Below, one piece after another: positions 26,827 through 37,545 of a DNA stretch of 64,000 bases. The translations under genes and the position numbers were made by a program. The notes under the pieces are model-generated. The model made no database searches. It saw nothing but the letters and a program-made list of their open reading frames with translations, and was not told the DNA's origin. Numbering within the stretch: the first letter of the stretch is position 1; each line of letters opens with the position of its first letter. Source of the stretch: Massilia cavernae (GTDB lineage: Bacteria > Pseudomonadota > Gammaproteobacteria > Burkholderiales > Burkholderiaceae_D); assembly GCF_003590855.1 (NCBI RefSeq), contig NZ_QYUP01000008.1, positions 1 to 64,000 of the forward strand, read 5' to 3'.

Positions 26827-28428
26827 ATGAAATTTGATGTCGCTATCGTCGGCAGCGGCCTGGCCGGTCTGTCGGTCGCCCTGCACCTGGCCGAAACCCG
26901 CAAAGTCGCAATCATCTCCAAGCGCGCCCTGCTCGACGGGGCCAGCAACTGGGCGCAAGGCGGCATTGCCGCCGTGCTCGACTCTGGCGACAGCTACCAG
27001 AAGCACATGGAAGACACCCTGGTCGCCGGCGCCGGCCTGTGCGACGAGGCGGCTACCCGCTTCATCGTCGAACACGGACGCGAAGCGATCGAATGGCTGA
27101 TTGCCCAGGGCGTGCCGTTCACGCGCGACCCGACCGCCGAACTCGGGTTCCACCTGACCCGCGAAGGCGGCCATAGCGAACGGCGCATCATCCACGCCGC
27201 CGACGCCACCGGCCACGCGGTGCAGGTCACGCTGGAACAGAAGGTGCGCGCGCACCCGAACATCAGCCTGTTCGAGCAGCACGTCGCGATCGACGTCATC
27301 ACCTCCGACAAGCTGGCCGCGTCCGGCGTCCACCCCGGCCAGCCGCGCTGCTACGGGCTGTACGTGCAGGATGAGAAAACCGGTCGCGTGCTGACCTTCG
27401 AAGCCGCGCACACCGTGCTGGCCACCGGCGGCGCCGGCAAGGTTTACCTGTACACCACCAATCCCGACACCGCCACCGGCGACGGCATCGCGATGGCGTG
27501 GCGCGCCGGCTGCCGCGTGTCGAACATGGAGTTCATCCAGTTCCACCCGACCTGCCTGTACCATCCGTTCGCCAAGTCCTTCCTGATTACCGAAGCGATC
27601 CGCGGCGAAGGCGGCCGCCTGCTGTTGCCGCCCGAAGCCGGCCCTGCGGCCGGAACCCGCTTCATGCCGATGCACGATTCGCGCGGCGAACTGGCCCCGC
27701 GCGACGTGGTCGCACGCGCGATCGACTTCGAGATGAAGAAGCGCGGGCTGGACTACGTCAACCTCGACATCAGCCACCAGCCGGCCGAATTCCTGATGGA
27801 GCACTTCCCGACCATCTACGCGCGCTGCCTCGAACTGGGCATCGACATCACCAAGGAACCGATTCCGGTCGTCCCTGCGGTGCACTTCACCTGCGGCGGC
27901 ATCGTTACCGACCTGGCCGGCCGCACCGACATCTCCGGCCTGTACGCCGTCGGCGAAACCGCCTGCACCGGCCTGCACGGCGCCAACCGCCTGGCCAGCA
28001 ACTCGCTGCTCGAATGCCTGGTGGTCGGGCGCTCCTGCGCCATCGAGATCGCCGCCATGGCGCCGGGCGAAACGCTGACGCTTCCGGCCTGGGACGAAAG
28101 CCGCGTCACCAACGCCGACGAGGAAGTGGTCATCGCCCACAACTGGGACGAGCTGCGGCGCTTCATGTGGAACTACGTGGGCATCGTGCGCACCACAAAA
28201 CGCCTGGAGCGCGCCCAGCACCGCATCGCGCTGCTGAAGGAAGAAATCGACGAGTACTACCGCAACTTCCGCATCACGCCCGACCTGCTCGAGCTGCGCA
28301 ACCTGGTCGACGTGGCGGCCCTGATCGTCAACAGTGCCCTGACCCGCCACGAGAGCCGCGGCCTGCACTTCAACCGCGATGGGGCGATATCCCGACACGC
28401 TGGGCCCAGGCGCTGCCCGAGCGTCTGA
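26827..28428 (+). CDS. nadB: L-aspartate oxidase
   Basis: FAD enzyme that oxidises L-aspartate to iminoaspartate, the first step of de novo NAD synthesis. FAD binding is shown by [19 protein letters not shown]. The succinate dehydrogenase/fumarate reductase-like core has [56 protein letters not shown] and [23 protein letters not shown]. It has 533 residues. The conserved sequence holds to [10 protein letters not shown]; the last residues ([15 protein letters not shown]) differ from the expected YPDT-type ending, which is visible in another frame just downstream (YPDTLGP). The extreme C-terminus therefore seems disturbed by an indel near 28380. A TATAGT at 26792-26797 may be the -10 element. 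Confidence 0.92.
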   Translation: MKFDVAIVGSGLAGLSVALHLAETRKVAIISKRALLDGASNWAQGGIAAVLDSGDSYQKHMEDTLVAGAGLCDEAATRFIVEHGREAIEWLIAQGVPFTRDPTAELGFHLTREGGHSERRIIHAADATGHAVQVTLEQKVRAHPNISLFEQHVAIDVITSDKLAASGVHPGQPRCYGLYVQDEKTGRVLTFEAAHTVLATGGAGKVYLYTTNPDTATGDGIAMAWRAGCRVSNMEFIQFHPTCLYHPFAKSFLITEAIRGEGGRLLLPPEAGPAAGTRFMPMHDSRGELAPRDVVARAIDFEMKKRGLDYVNLDISHQPAEFLMEHFPTIYARCLELGIDITKEPIPVVPAVHFTCGGIVTDLAGRTDISGLYAVGETACTGLHGANRLASNSLLECLVVGRSCAIEIAAMAPGETLTLPAWDESRVTNADEEVVIAHNWDELRRFMWNYVGIVRTTKRLERAQHRIALLKEEIDEYYRNFRITPDLLELRNLVDVAALIVNSALTRHESRGLHFNRDGAISRHAGPRRCPSV

Positions 28429-28456
28429 CGCCGCGCGCCGCGACCGCGCAAGGCGC

Positions 28457-29361
28457 ATGAACCACAAGCTGACGCCGTGCGACGGGCGGTACTCCCTGAC
28501 CATGCGCGCCGATGCTGTGGCTGGTAATCGCATCGTCGGCCGGCTGCTTGCGCGACGCAGGTCACCCGCCGATGACGCTGAACCTGCTGCGCTGGTCGAT
28601 CGCGGCTGCTGATCTGCTGCCACTGCCCGCCGCGTGGTTCCGCCGAAGGCAGCGGGCTGGGCACAACTGGGCGCGCCTCAGCATGCTCGGCCTGCCTCGG
28701 CATCGGCCTGTACAACTCCCTCCAGTACTGGCGCTGCAAAGCTCGACGCGATCAACGTGAGCTGGTGCGTCCGGATGCCGGTATGGATGCTGGCTGGTCG
28801 GCACGCGATCCCTTCCGCGGGTGAAGGCGCGCGACGGCAGACTGCCGGCGCCCTGCTGTCGATCGCCGGCGTGCTTGATCGTCCTCAGTCGGGCGCATGG
28901 GACAGCTGCTGCGATGCCGCCTGGTCGCGGGCGACCTGTACATGATCCTCGCCACCATCGCCTGGGCGTTCTATAGCTGGCTGCTGATGCAACCGAAGGA
29001 TCCGCCCGCGCTGCGCGGCGACTGGGCCGCCTTCCTGCTGGCGCAAGTGATCTACGGCGTGCTGTGGTCGGGGGCCTTCGCCGGCGCCGAGCTGGCGGGT
29101 GGCGCTAAGGCCATCGCGTGGAGCTGGCCGGTGGCCGCCGGCATGCTGTTTGTCGCGGTCGGCCCGGCCATCATCGCGTTCCGCTGCTGGGGCGCCGGCG
29201 TGCAGGCGGCCGGGCCGGGCATCGCCTCGTTCTTCGTCAACCTGACGCCGCTGTTCGCGGCCATGCTGTCCGCGGCGATCCTGGGCGAGACACCCCACCT
29301 GTACCACGCGGTAGCGTTCGCGCTGATCGTGGGCGGCATCGTTATCTCCGCACGGCGCTAG
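28457..29361 (+). pseudogene. EamA/DMT-family transporter (frameshifted 5' half)
   Basis: Ten-helix drug/metabolite transporter. The 3' half (from about 28940) is open and clean: LVAGDLYMILATIAWAFYSWLLM, IIAFRCWGAGVQAAGPGIASFFVNLTPLFAAMLSAAILGE and IVGGIVISARR. The 5' half (28457-28940) shows the expected pieces in different frames: MTLNLLRWSIAAA, ARLSMLGL, LALQSST, PVWML, RQTAGALLSIAGVL. Several indels must therefore be present. As read, only the C-terminal half could be translated. This block starts right at the disturbed end of nadB, which hints at a local sequence-quality problem rather than two independently damaged genes. The substrate is unknown. Confidence 0.7.
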
Positions 29362-29373
29362 CGGGATGCTGCC

Positions 29374-30222
29374 ATGGCCGGCGACCTGACAGATCACGAT
29401 TCGCTGGAGCGGATGGCGGCTTTCCTGCAGCGGCACCAGCGCGTTCTGGTGCTGACCGGGGCCGGCATCAGCACCGGCTCCGGCATTCCGGGCTACCGCG
29501 ACGAGAAAGGCGTGCGGCGCGGAACGCCGCCAACGCAGGGGCCGGAATTCCGCAAGTCGCAAGCCGCCCGCAAACGCTACTGGGCACGCAGCATGGTTGG
29601 TTATCCGCTCCTGTCTCGCGCGCAGCCGAATGACGCGCACCTGGCCGTCGCGGACCTCACCCGCGCAGGAGTGGTGGGCGCGCTGATTACCCAGAATGTC
29701 GACGGCCTGCACCAGCGCGCGGGCAGCATCGATGTGCTTGAGCTGCACGGGAATATCCATGGCGTGGTCTGCCTCGATTGCCATGCGCGGTTCAGCCGGG
29801 CTTTTGTGCAGTCGGTGCTGGAAGAAGTCAATCCCGCCCTGCTCGGCGCCAGCGCGCGGCCTTTGCCTGATGGCGACGCGCAGCTGTCGCTGGAAATGCT
29901 GGAAGGATTCCGTGAACCGGCCTGCGTTCACTGCGGCGGCACGCTGAAGCCGGATGTAGTGTTCTTTGGGGATGGAGTCCCGGCCGAGTGCACGACGCGG
30001 GCGGTGAGGATGATGGACGATGCGGACGCACTGATGGTGGTCGGCTCGTCGCTGATGGTGTTTTCGGGGTTCCGGTTTTGCCGGATGGCGGCGCAGGCGG
30101 GAAAGCCAATTGCGGCCGTCAATCTTGGGAAGACGCGTGCCGACGATATGCTGTCAGTGAAGGTGGAGGATGCGGCGGAGCGATTTTTGCCGCGGCTCCG
30201 CGAACTTCTCGGTGTTGGGTGA
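29374..30222 (+). CDS. SIR2-family NAD-dependent protein deacylase
   Basis: Sirtuin of 282 residues that uses NAD+ to remove acyl groups from lysine. Motifs: [20 protein letters not shown] (NAD site), [14 protein letters not shown], the catalytic His in LELHGNIHG, two zinc-binding Cys pairs (CLDC and CVHC) and [14 protein letters not shown]. The sequence between the Cys pairs is long. No Tyr-xx-Arg deacylase signature typical of CobB/SIRT5 was identified. It lies 12 bp after the EamA gene and next to NAD synthesis genes. A strong inverted repeat follows the stop. Confidence 0.9.
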   Translation: MAGDLTDHDSLERMAAFLQRHQRVLVLTGAGISTGSGIPGYRDEKGVRRGTPPTQGPEFRKSQAARKRYWARSMVGYPLLSRAQPNDAHLAVADLTRAGVVGALITQNVDGLHQRAGSIDVLELHGNIHGVVCLDCHARFSRAFVQSVLEEVNPALLGASARPLPDGDAQLSLEMLEGFREPACVHCGGTLKPDVVFFGDGVPAECTTRAVRMMDDADALMVVGSSLMVFSGFRFCRMAAQAGKPIAAVNLGKTRADDMLSVKVEDAAERFLPRLRELLGVG

Positions 30223-30229
30223 TGGTGAA

Positions 30230-30340
30230 GGCGGATGCGGCCTCGGCGGCAGCCAGCTTATCCGCCCTACGTGTCATGATGCAATCAAACTTAGACTTGT
30301 AGGGCGGATAAGCGTGGCTGCCGCCGAGGCCGCATCCGCC
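30230..30340. repeat. Long near-perfect inverted repeat between convergent genes
   Basis: Arms at 30230-30270 and 30299-30340 are complementary over about 41 positions with a single one-base bulge, around a 28-base AT-rich loop. The outer arm reads GGCGGATGCGGCC and the inner end CTTATCCGCCCTAC. It lies between the ends of the sirtuin gene and nadC, so it may act as a bidirectional terminator. Its length and GGCGGAT/ATCCGCC ends also fit a REP/MITE-like interspersed element. Confidence 0.8.
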
Positions 30341-30354
30341 GAACTACACCACAA

Positions 30355-31218
30355 TCAGAGAATGCGCAGCGAGTAATCCGTCGCCTTGACATCCTTGGTA
30401 AGGCTGCCGATCGAGATACGGTCGACGCCCGTCTCCGCGATCGCGCGCACGCTGTCCAGGTTGACGCCACCCGACGCCTCCAGCAGCGCGCGTCCGGCAT
30501 TCACCTTCACCGCGTCGCGCATCATCTGCAGGTCGAAGTTATCCAGCAGGACCGACTCGGCGCCCGCCGCCAGCGCTTCCTCGAGCTGCGCCAAGCTCTC
30601 GACCTCGATCTGGATTGAGACGCCAGCCTGCAGCGCCTGCGCCGCAGCCATCGCCGCGTTCACCCCGCCCGCTGCCGCGATGTGGTTTTCCTTGATCAGG
30701 ATGCCGTCATACAGCGCCATGCGCTGGTTCTTGCCGCCGCCGACGCGCACCGCGTACTTCTGCGCCTGGCGCAGGCCCGGCAGCGTCTTGCGCGTGTCGA
30801 GGATCGCGGCGTTGGTGCCGCCGATGATGTCGACATACTTGCGGGTTTCGGTCGCCACGCCCGACATCAATTGAAGGAAGTTCAGCGCGCTGCGTTCCGC
30901 CGTCAGCAAGGCGCGCGGCGGCCCCTCGATGAAGCAGACCACGCTGTTCGCGGCCATCAAGTTGCCCTCGGCGTACTGCCAGTCGATGTCGATGCCCGCA
31001 TCAAGCGCGTGCATCACGCCTTCGAACCACGGCGCGCCACACAGCACGGCGTTTTCGCGCACCAGCACGCGGGCACGCACGCGGCCGTCGCCCGGCACCA
31101 GCTTGCCGGTCAGGTCGCCGGTGCCGACGTCTTCCAGCAGCGCGGAAAGGAGGTTCTGTTCGAATGCGGCTTGCAGTTTTTCGTCGAACTGGTCGAACGG
31201 ATTGCGCAAATTGCTCAT
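30355..31218 (-). CDS. nadC: Nicotinate-nucleotide pyrophosphorylase (carboxylating)
   Basis: Converts quinolinate and PRPP to nicotinate mononucleotide, the third step of de novo NAD synthesis. The 287 residues contain [61 protein letters not shown]-like (here GGGKNQRM), [20 protein letters not shown] and [10 protein letters not shown]. All are standard for QPRTase. The start ATG overlaps the nadA stop by 4 nt, so the pair is translationally coupled. Confidence 0.95.
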   Translation of the reverse strand: MSNLRNPFDQFDEKLQAAFEQNLLSALLEDVGTGDLTGKLVPGDGRVRARVLVRENAVLCGAPWFEGVMHALDAGIDIDWQYAEGNLMAANSVVCFIEGPPRALLTAERSALNFLQLMSGVATETRKYVDIIGGTNAAILDTRKTLPGLRQAQKYAVRVGGGKNQRMALYDGILIKENHIAAAGGVNAAMAAAQALQAGVSIQIEVESLAQLEEALAAGAESVLLDNFDLQMMRDAVKVNAGRALLEASGGVNLDSVRAIAETGVDRISIGSLTKDVKATDYSLRIL

Positions 31219-32348
31219 GCAGGTCCAATTCCCGAGAAAAGTTTGTTTTCGCTTGCCAGGTCGCCGGTCGGCAGCGCCTTGGCTTTTTTCGCGGCCGCGA
31301 AATCGAGCATGCGGTCGATCGCGCGCACGGCCTTCTTGCCGATCTCAGGATCGACGAAGACTTCGTTCTTGCCGGTTTCGAGCACTTCGGCCAGGTTGCG
31401 CAGGCCGTTCATCGCCATCCACGGGCAGTGCGCGCAGCTCTTGCAGGTTGCGCTGTTGCCGGCGGTTGGCGCCTCGATGAAGGTCTTGCCCGGCGCCGCC
31501 ATGCGCATCTTGTGGAAGATGCCGTTGTCGGTTGCGACGATGAATTCGGTCGCGTCCAGCGTTTGCGCAGCGTTGATCAGCTGGGTGGTCGAGCCGACCA
31601 CGTCGGCCATCGCCACTACGCTCGCCGGCGATTCGGGGTGCACCAGGATCTTGGCGTGCGGGTATTCGTTCTTCAGCAGGTCAAGCTCGATGCCCTTGAA
31701 CTCGTCGTGCACGATGCACGAACCCTGCCACAGCAGCATGTCCGCGCCGGTCTTTTTCTGGATGTAGGAACCGAGGTGGCGGTCCGGCGCCCACAGGATC
31801 TTCTTGCCCTGCGCGTGCAGGTGCGCCACGATGTCCAGGCCGATCGAGGACGTCACCATCCAGTCGGCGCGCGCCTTGACGGCGGCGCTGGTGTTCGCAT
31901 ACACGACCACGGTGCGGTCCGGATGGGCGTCGCAGAAGGCGGCGAATTCGTCGGCCGGGCAGCCCAGGTCGAGCGAACAGGTCGCGTCCAGGTCCGGCAT
32001 CAGGATGGTCTTGTCCGGGCTGAGGATCTTCGCGGTCTCGCCCATGAAGCGCACGCCCGCCACCACCAGCGTCTTGGCCGGGTGGTCGCGGCCGAAGCGC
32101 GCCATTTCGAGCGAGTCCGACACGCAGCCGCCGGTTTCTTCGGCCAGGTCCTGCAGGTCGGCGTCCACATAATAGTGTGCCACCAGCACCGCCTCGCGCT
32201 CCTTCAGCAGCTTGCGGATGCGGTCCTTGAGCGCGGCCTTTTCGTCGGCCGACGGCTGCTCGGGCGTGCGCGCCCAGGCATGGGCCGTGCAGCTCAAGCC
32301 GGCCTGGGGATGGTCGTACTCGACGGTCTTGATAGGAAGGATATTCAT
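31215..32348 (-). CDS. nadA: Quinolinate synthase A
   Basis: [4Fe-4S] enzyme that condenses iminoaspartate (made by NadB) with dihydroxyacetone phosphate to quinolinate. It has 377 residues. Motifs: [75 protein letters not shown] and the cluster ligands within [16 protein letters not shown]. It is first in the nadA-nadC unit; nadB is a few kb away on the opposite strand. Confidence 0.96.
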   Translation of the reverse strand: MNILPIKTVEYDHPQAGLSCTAHAWARTPEQPSADEKAALKDRIRKLLKEREAVLVAHYYVDADLQDLAEETGGCVSDSLEMARFGRDHPAKTLVVAGVRFMGETAKILSPDKTILMPDLDATCSLDLGCPADEFAAFCDAHPDRTVVVYANTSAAVKARADWMVTSSIGLDIVAHLHAQGKKILWAPDRHLGSYIQKKTGADMLLWQGSCIVHDEFKGIELDLLKNEYPHAKILVHPESPASVVAMADVVGSTTQLINAAQTLDATEFIVATDNGIFHKMRMAAPGKTFIEAPTAGNSATCKSCAHCPWMAMNGLRNLAEVLETGKNEVFVDPEIGKKAVRAIDRMLDFAAAKKAKALPTGDLASENKLFSGIGPA

Positions 32349-32386
32349 GGGGTGCTACCTCGTTTTCAATTGACCCGGCCGTGTGC

Positions 32387-33985
32387 TTAGTTGATGCCCT
32401 GGCTGGTCAGGTAATCCTCATAGTTACCGCGGAAGTCGATGACTTCGCCGTCCTTGATCTCGAGGACGCGGTTTGCCAGCGACGACACGAACTCACGGTC
32501 GTGCGACACGAAGATGAGGGTGCCGGCGTATTTATCCAGTGCGATGTTGAGCGACTCGATCGATTCCATGTCCATGTGGTTGGTCGGTTCGTCCAGCAGC
32601 ATGACGTTGTGACGGCCCAGCATCAGCTTACCGTACATCATGCGGCCCTTCTCGCCGCCCGACAGCACCTTGACCGACTTCTTCACCTCGTCGCCGCCGA
32701 ACAGCAGGCGGCCGAGGATCGAGCGCACGGCCTGGTCGTCGTCGCCTTCCTTGGTCCAGCGGCCCATCCAGTCGGTCAGGGTCGCGCCGTCCATGAACTC
32801 CTCGGTCGGATCCTGCGGCATGTAGCCGACGTTCGCGTTCTCGGCCCACTTGACGCGGCCGGTGTCGGTCGTCATGCCGCACATTTCGCCGCAGATGGAG
32901 CGCAGCAGCGTGGTTTTACCGGCGCCGTTGGCGCCGATGATCGCAATGCGCTCGCCCGCTTCAACCATGATGCTGAAATTCTTGAACAGCTGGCGGTCGT
33001 ACTTCTTCGAAATGCCCTCGACTTCCACCGCCAGGCGGTGCAGCTTCTTCTCGCCGTCGAAGCGCACGAACGGATAGGCGCGCGACGATGGCTTGATATC
33101 CTCGACCTTGATCTTGTCGATCTGCTTGGCGCGCGACGTCGCCTGGCGTGCCTTGGACTTGTTGGCCGAGAAGCGGCGCACGAAGTCTTGCAGTTCCGCG
33201 ACCTTTTCCTTGGCCTTGGCGTTGTTCGCCAGCTGCTGGTTGCGCGCTTGCGTCGACGCCAGCATGTACTCGTCGTAGTTGCCTGGATAGATCTTCAGCG
33301 TGCCGTAGTCCATGTCGGCCACGTGGGTGCAGACCTGGTTCAGGAAGTGGCGGTCGTGCGAAATGATGATCATGGTCGAATCGCGCTGGTTAAGCACGTC
33401 CTCGAGCCAGCGAATCGTATCGATGTCCAGGTTGTTGGTCGGTTCGTCGAGCAGCAGGATGTCCGGATTCGAGAACAGCGCCTGCGCCAGCAGCACGCGC
33501 AGCTTCCAGCCCGGCGCCACATTGCTCATCGGGCCCTGGTGCTGGTCGATCGAGACGCCCGCACCCAGCAGCAGTTCGCCGGCGCGCGCTTCGGCCGAGT
33601 AACCGTCGTATTCAGCCACTTTGGCTTCCAGTTCGGCCGCGTGCATGTAGTCGTCGTCGGTCGCTTCCGGGTTCGCGTAGATCGCGTCGCGCTCGGTGAT
33701 CGCGTTCCACAGTTCGGTGTGGCCCATCATGACCACGTCCAGCACGCGCATTTCTTCGTACGCGAACTGGTCCTGGCGCAGTTTGCCCAGGCGCTCGTTC
33801 GTGTCGAGCATGACGTTGCCGGCCGAAGGTTCGAGGTCGCCGCCCAGGATTTTCATGAAGGTCGACTTGCCGCAGCCGTTCGCGCCGATCAGGCCATAGC
33901 GGTTGCCATCGCCGAACTTGACGGAGATGTTTTCGAACAGCGGCTTGGCGCCGAATTGCATTGTGATGTTAGCTGTAGATAGCAC
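32387..33985 (-). CDS. ABC-F family ATPase (YbiT-like)
   Basis: Soluble protein of 532 residues with two ABC cassettes and no membrane domain. Cassette 1 has GANGCGKST and [14 protein letters not shown]; its signature is the family-typical [11 protein letters not shown]. Cassette 2 has [25 protein letters not shown] and [13 protein letters not shown]. The linker (about residues 250-320) is charged and helical, as in ribosome-associated ABC-F factors. These bind the E site and modulate translation; the precise role of the YbiT group is not settled. The GTG start at 33985 is supported by AAGGG upstream and the conserved [11 protein letters not shown] beginning. An ISAs1 element has inserted about 75 bp upstream of the start. 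Confidence 0.93.
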   Translation of the reverse strand: MLSTANITMQFGAKPLFENISVKFGDGNRYGLIGANGCGKSTFMKILGGDLEPSAGNVMLDTNERLGKLRQDQFAYEEMRVLDVVMMGHTELWNAITERDAIYANPEATDDDYMHAAELEAKVAEYDGYSAEARAGELLLGAGVSIDQHQGPMSNVAPGWKLRVLLAQALFSNPDILLLDEPTNNLDIDTIRWLEDVLNQRDSTMIIISHDRHFLNQVCTHVADMDYGTLKIYPGNYDEYMLASTQARNQQLANNAKAKEKVAELQDFVRRFSANKSKARQATSRAKQIDKIKVEDIKPSSRAYPFVRFDGEKKLHRLAVEVEGISKKYDRQLFKNFSIMVEAGERIAIIGANGAGKTTLLRSICGEMCGMTTDTGRVKWAENANVGYMPQDPTEEFMDGATLTDWMGRWTKEGDDDQAVRSILGRLLFGGDEVKKSVKVLSGGEKGRMMYGKLMLGRHNVMLLDEPTNHMDMESIESLNIALDKYAGTLIFVSHDREFVSSLANRVLEIKDGEVIDFRGNYEDYLTSQGIN

Positions 33986-34060
33986 TGGTAAAGCCCTTGC
34001 ATGCGGTGATTTGATTAACCGCGTATTTTACCATTTGCGGGGTTTTTCGGCGCAAACGGC

Positions 34061-35321
34061 AGGGCGATTGCATGAAGGATCAGATTGCCAAGCCCAATAC
34101 TTTAGCGAGATAGTCGGTGTTCCAGCCTGCCTTTAAGCGTTTTCCGGCGATCCCGAGCTTCGTGGTCTTCTCGTTTTTCAGTAGGTTGAGAGCAATTCGA
34201 CGCAGGATGGCGAAATTTTGCGCAGCTTCGCCTACGCGGATACGGCAATCGTCCTCGCGAAATGCGACGTCCAGAACCCAGTGCATGCAGTTTTCGATGC
34301 CCCAGTGTGCCCGTACGGTCTGAGCGAGATGCGCCGCTTTGGCCGGCAGGCTGCTGATGTAGTATCGGCGTTCGACGCTGGTTTTGCCGCTACTGTTTCT
34401 GCCAATAATTTCACGCGTCGATTCGATCATGATTAGGCTTTGCAGGCCGGACCAGTGCTGGTTTTGCTGACCGAGCCAGGCGACGTCGTTGGTTACCAAG
34501 CAGCGCCGGGTTTCGATCCGTCCGTGATCTTTTTCCGTCTGGCTGTCATCCCAGAACGGGCGATCCAACTTGCCGCTATCTGCGGCATCGAACCACAGCT
34601 TGACGGCTTCGGACAGACCGGGCTGGTTGTCCTTCACGCCCAGCACATAGTCGGCGCCGCTTGCGACGATATTGGCCGCGATGTCGTGCTGGCATCCCAT
34701 CGCGTCAATCGTGATTATGGCGCCTTTGATGTCCAGCGTCGCCAACAGTTCCGGTATCGCCGTGATCTCGTTACTCTTGTCGGCTGTCCGGACCTGTCCC
34801 AGCGTCAAACCGCTTGCGCTGCTCCATGCCGACACTAGGTGAATGGCACTCTGCTTGCCATCATGCGAGCCACGTACGCACTTGCCATCGATGGCAATGT
34901 GCTGTCCCTTCAGCGAGGGACACATTGAACTCATCCAGCGCACGAAGCATGCCTCGAACTGCGTTGCGTCGAGCAGCGAAAAGACCCGTCCGAAGGTGTC
35001 GTGCGAGGCGATGCCATTGGCAAATGGAAGGTGCTGGCGCAACCAGTCGAGCTTCATCTCGCTCCATTCGACAACATTGGTCCAGCTCTCTGCCCCACTG
35101 ATGACGGCGCAGATCGCGGCCAACAGTAATTCGTCGAGTTGATATGCGCATTGCCGCGCACGCGGATCGCGCAATTCATCGAATGCTTCCACCAACGACA
35201 TCGGTCCGTTTGCCATTTTCTCGCTCAAATATCGAGAGTAAACGCCATTCTGAGCGAGTTTACAAGCAATACTTGCAACCTTTGCTCATGACAACGAGAT
35301 CGCCTTCATGCAATTGCCCTG
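34061..35321 (-). mobile_element. ISAs1-family insertion sequence
   Basis: A 1261-bp element with 19-bp terminal inverted repeats at 34061-34079 and 35303-35321 (CAGGGC-G/A-ATTGCATGAAGG, one mismatch). A perfect 10-bp target duplication, GCGCAAACGG, lies at 34051-34060 and 35322-35331. It carries one intact transposase. Perfect duplication and intact ends indicate a recent insertion. It separates the ABC-F gene from the MBL-fold gene. Confidence 0.93.
34080..35228 (-). CDS. ISAs1-family transposase
   Basis: DDE transposase of 382 residues. The N-terminal DDE_Tnp_1-associated domain has DPRARQCAYQLDELLLAAICAVISGAE. Catalytic acids lie in IAIDGKCVRGS, IITIDAMGCQ and HWGIENCMHWVLDVAFREDDCRI. 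Length and motifs match the H-repeat/ISAs1 group. The frame is intact and lies wholly within the terminal repeats, so the element may be active. Confidence 0.94.
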   Translation of the reverse strand: MSEKMANGPMSLVEAFDELRDPRARQCAYQLDELLLAAICAVISGAESWTNVVEWSEMKLDWLRQHLPFANGIASHDTFGRVFSLLDATQFEACFVRWMSSMCPSLKGQHIAIDGKCVRGSHDGKQSAIHLVSAWSSASGLTLGQVRTADKSNEITAIPELLATLDIKGAIITIDAMGCQHDIAANIVASGADYVLGVKDNQPGLSEAVKLWFDAADSGKLDRPFWDDSQTEKDHGRIETRRCLVTNDVAWLGQQNQHWSGLQSLIMIESTREIIGRNSSGKTSVERRYYISSLPAKAAHLAQTVRAHWGIENCMHWVLDVAFREDDCRIRVGEAAQNFAILRRIALNLLKNEKTTKLGIAGKRLKAGWNTDYLAKVLGLAI

Positions 35322-35403
35322 GCGCAAACGGTCCTTGCTCCAGTTTGGCAGGCTGCCGCATGGGATAATGACGGCCGCCTTCCCGCAAATTTCCATCCTG
35401 ACA

Positions 35404-36759
35404 ATGCCGCTTACAATCTCCAGGATCCTCCACGCCGGCTACGTTTTCGAGTGCCAGGACACGCTGATCGCCTTCGACACCATCTTCGAAAACCCGTTCA
35501 GCAGCAATTGTCATGCTTTTCCCGATGTCCGCTTCGACCACGGCCAGATTCGCCAGCTGAGGTTCGACGCCGTCTTCATCTCGCACTTCCACGACGACCA
35601 CTGCTCGCTCGACAGCCTGGACCTGCTGGACCGCGCCACGCCGCTCTACATCTATTGCATCTTCGACGAGCTGTTCGACATGGTCAGGGAGCTGGGTTTC
35701 ACCGAGGCCCATAAGCTGGAGACCAATGTGCCCGTTTCGGTCGGCCCGTTCGAGGTCATTCCTCGCGAAGCCATCGATAGCGACGTCGATTCGCTGTACC
35801 AGATAAAGGCGGCCGGCCTGAACGTGCTGAATGTCGTGGATTCGTGGATTTCCCCGGTCGCGCTGCGCGAGCTTGCCGAGGAAGGGCCGTGGGACATGGT
35901 GCTGTGGCCTTTCCAGACCATGCGCGAGATCGAAGTGATCGCGCCGACGCGGGCAGATGCGGCACCGCCCGGCCTGCCGGCGGAATGGCTGGACCAGCTT
36001 CGCTTGCTGGACCCGCGCTTCGTCGTCCCAAGCTCCTGCCAGTTCATCCAGGAGCCGTGGTCGTGGTTCAGCAAGCGGTTCTTCCCGATCAGCTACACGC
36101 TGTTCCAGCAGGAGGTCGAGGCTGCCTTGCCAGCAGCACGCGTGGTACGGATGAACCCATCCACCGCCGTTACGCTCACCAGCACTGGACTTGACGCAGC
36201 CCCTGCCCTGCCATGGGTGACTCCGGTTGGCGACCAGGATGTCGACTACGAATACGACAGCACCGCCGTCCCGCCGCGGACGTTTGAAGTCTCGCGCAAC
36301 TTCACCGCGCTGACCGCGCCGCATGCGCGGAAGGTCACGGACTACTGCGAACAGGGCCTGCTCGAGAAGTATCGTGATATGGAGCTGCCCGAGGACAGCT
36401 ACTTCCAGCATGCGCGCGTGTGGCGCCTGTCGGTGTTCGACCATGCGGGCCATGGCGTGGAATACCACTATCGCGTCGAAGGTGACAGCATCGCAAAAGC
36501 CGGGAACGGTGACGGTCCACTCGCATGGACCACCGAAATCCCGGCGGCGAAACTGTACGCCGCGCTGGAACAGGGCGAATCGCTCACCTCGATGTACATG
36601 CGCATCAACGACGGGCTGTTCGACGCCGCCATTGAAGAGGAAATCGCGGACGCCGAGATTATCGACGACCCGTTGATCCGCTGCCTGTTCAACGACGTCT
36701 TCGGCGCCTACCAGGCGGCGCAGCTGCGCCGCCTGAAGGAACGGGTTACACCTTCCTGA
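35404..36759 (+). CDS. Metallo-beta-lactamase-fold hydrolase
   Basis: Protein of 451 residues whose first half is an MBL-type domain: [23 protein letters not shown], then [13 protein letters not shown] (the HxHxDH zinc motif, slightly offset as HFHDDH). The second half (from about residue 230) has no family I recognise. The start is taken at ATG 35404 because the domain begins there; a longer frame would run back into the IS terminal repeat at 35303-35321, which cannot be native. The substrate is unknown. The end overlaps the convergent yjdM gene by 14 bp. Confidence 0.75.
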   Translation: MPLTISRILHAGYVFECQDTLIAFDTIFENPFSSNCHAFPDVRFDHGQIRQLRFDAVFISHFHDDHCSLDSLDLLDRATPLYIYCIFDELFDMVRELGFTEAHKLETNVPVSVGPFEVIPREAIDSDVDSLYQIKAAGLNVLNVVDSWISPVALRELAEEGPWDMVLWPFQTMREIEVIAPTRADAAPPGLPAEWLDQLRLLDPRFVVPSSCQFIQEPWSWFSKRFFPISYTLFQQEVEAALPAARVVRMNPSTAVTLTSTGLDAAPALPWVTPVGDQDVDYEYDSTAVPPRTFEVSRNFTALTAPHARKVTDYCEQGLLEKYRDMELPEDSYFQHARVWRLSVFDHAGHGVEYHYRVEGDSIAKAGNGDGPLAWTTEIPAAKLYAALEQGESLTSMYMRINDGLFDAAIEEEIADAEIIDDPLIRCLFNDVFGAYQAAQLRRLKERVTPS

Positions 36760-37090
36760 CGAATTCCGTCTTCAGGCCCATCTGGCCAAAGCCCTCGATC
36801 TTGCAGTCGATGTCATGGTCACCGTCGACCAGGCGGATGTTCTTGACCTTGGTTCCCATCTTGACGGTGCCGCCACCGCCCTTCAGTTTCAGGTCCTTGA
36901 TGACGGTGACGGTGTCGCCGTCCTGCAGGATGTTGCCAGAGGCGTCGCGCCAGACGCGCGCGCCCTCTTCCTGCGCCTCGCCGGCGGCCTGCGCGCTCCA
37001 CTCATGGCCGCACTCGGGGCAGATGTACTGGCCCGCGTCTTCGTACGTGAATTCCGAACTGCACTTCGGGCAAGGGGGCAATGCGCTCAT
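36746..37090 (-). CDS. yjdM: YjdM/PhnA-family zinc-ribbon protein
   Basis: Protein of 114 residues. An N-terminal zinc ribbon (CPKC ... CPEC, about residues 7-27) is followed by the compact PhnA domain with [25 protein letters not shown] and [22 protein letters not shown]. It was formerly named for alkylphosphonate use, but a direct role is not supported. The upstream frame extends much further without conservation, so ATG 37090 is chosen. Confidence 0.9.
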   Translation of the reverse strand: MSALPPCPKCSSEFTYEDAGQYICPECGHEWSAQAAGEAQEEGARVWRDASGNILQDGDTVTVIKDLKLKGGGGTVKMGTKVKNIRLVDGDHDIDCKIEGFGQMGLKTEFVRKV

Positions 37091-37142
37091 ATCGTGTCCT
37101 GTCATGGAGGCTGGCGCCTCGTGTAAAGGCAGGAGTATACAG

Positions 37143-37493
37143 CTAAAGCGAGGCGCGCAGCGCCGGCAGCCCGTGACGCGCCCGCGCGCGGAGGCACTTG
37201 TCGTCGCCCGGCTGGACCTCGCGGCATGGCGACGGGCGCTGATCGTACAGGCCGCATTGGACACGGCCTCCGATCTCGCCGGCCAGCGCGCCGCAGCGCG
37301 GCGCCTTGCTGTTTGTACCGGCCATGCACATGTAGAAAGGCGACACCTGCTCGGTCGCGCGATCCGGAATGGCGCGGTCTTCGGCTTCTGACCAGTAGAA
37401 CGAGACACGGAAGCTGGCGCAGCACGCGCCGCAGCGCATGCATTCGTCATTGTCGTTGATTTCGGCGGTCGCGATCATGAATCGGGAAGGCAT
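37143..37493 (-). CDS. YkgJ-family cysteine cluster protein
   Basis: Protein of 116 residues with the CxxCGxCC motif (CMRCGACC, residues 18-25), then YMCM, RCGAL and [18 protein letters not shown]. These cysteines form the putative Zn/Fe-chelating cluster of the CxxCxxCC (YkgJ) family, of unknown function. An alternative start is the Met six codons downstream. It lies 52 bp upstream of yjdM on the same strand. Confidence 0.85.
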   Translation of the reverse strand: MPSRFMIATAEINDNDECMRCGACCASFRVSFYWSEAEDRAIPDRATEQVSPFYMCMAGTNSKAPRCGALAGEIGGRVQCGLYDQRPSPCREVQPGDDKCLRARARHGLPALRASL

Positions 37494-37545
37494 TCAATGT
37501 AGACGAAAATTCTAGCGCAGCCTTACCCGGGTGAAAAGCCCTTCT

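Noticed and set aside
26791-28623. Minus-strand open frame of about 610 codons over nadB
   Set aside because: Shadow of nadB; no recognisable domain.
32381-33982. Plus-strand open frame of about 530 codons opposite the ABC-F gene
   Set aside because: Antisense shadow; the minus strand encodes two perfect ABC cassettes.
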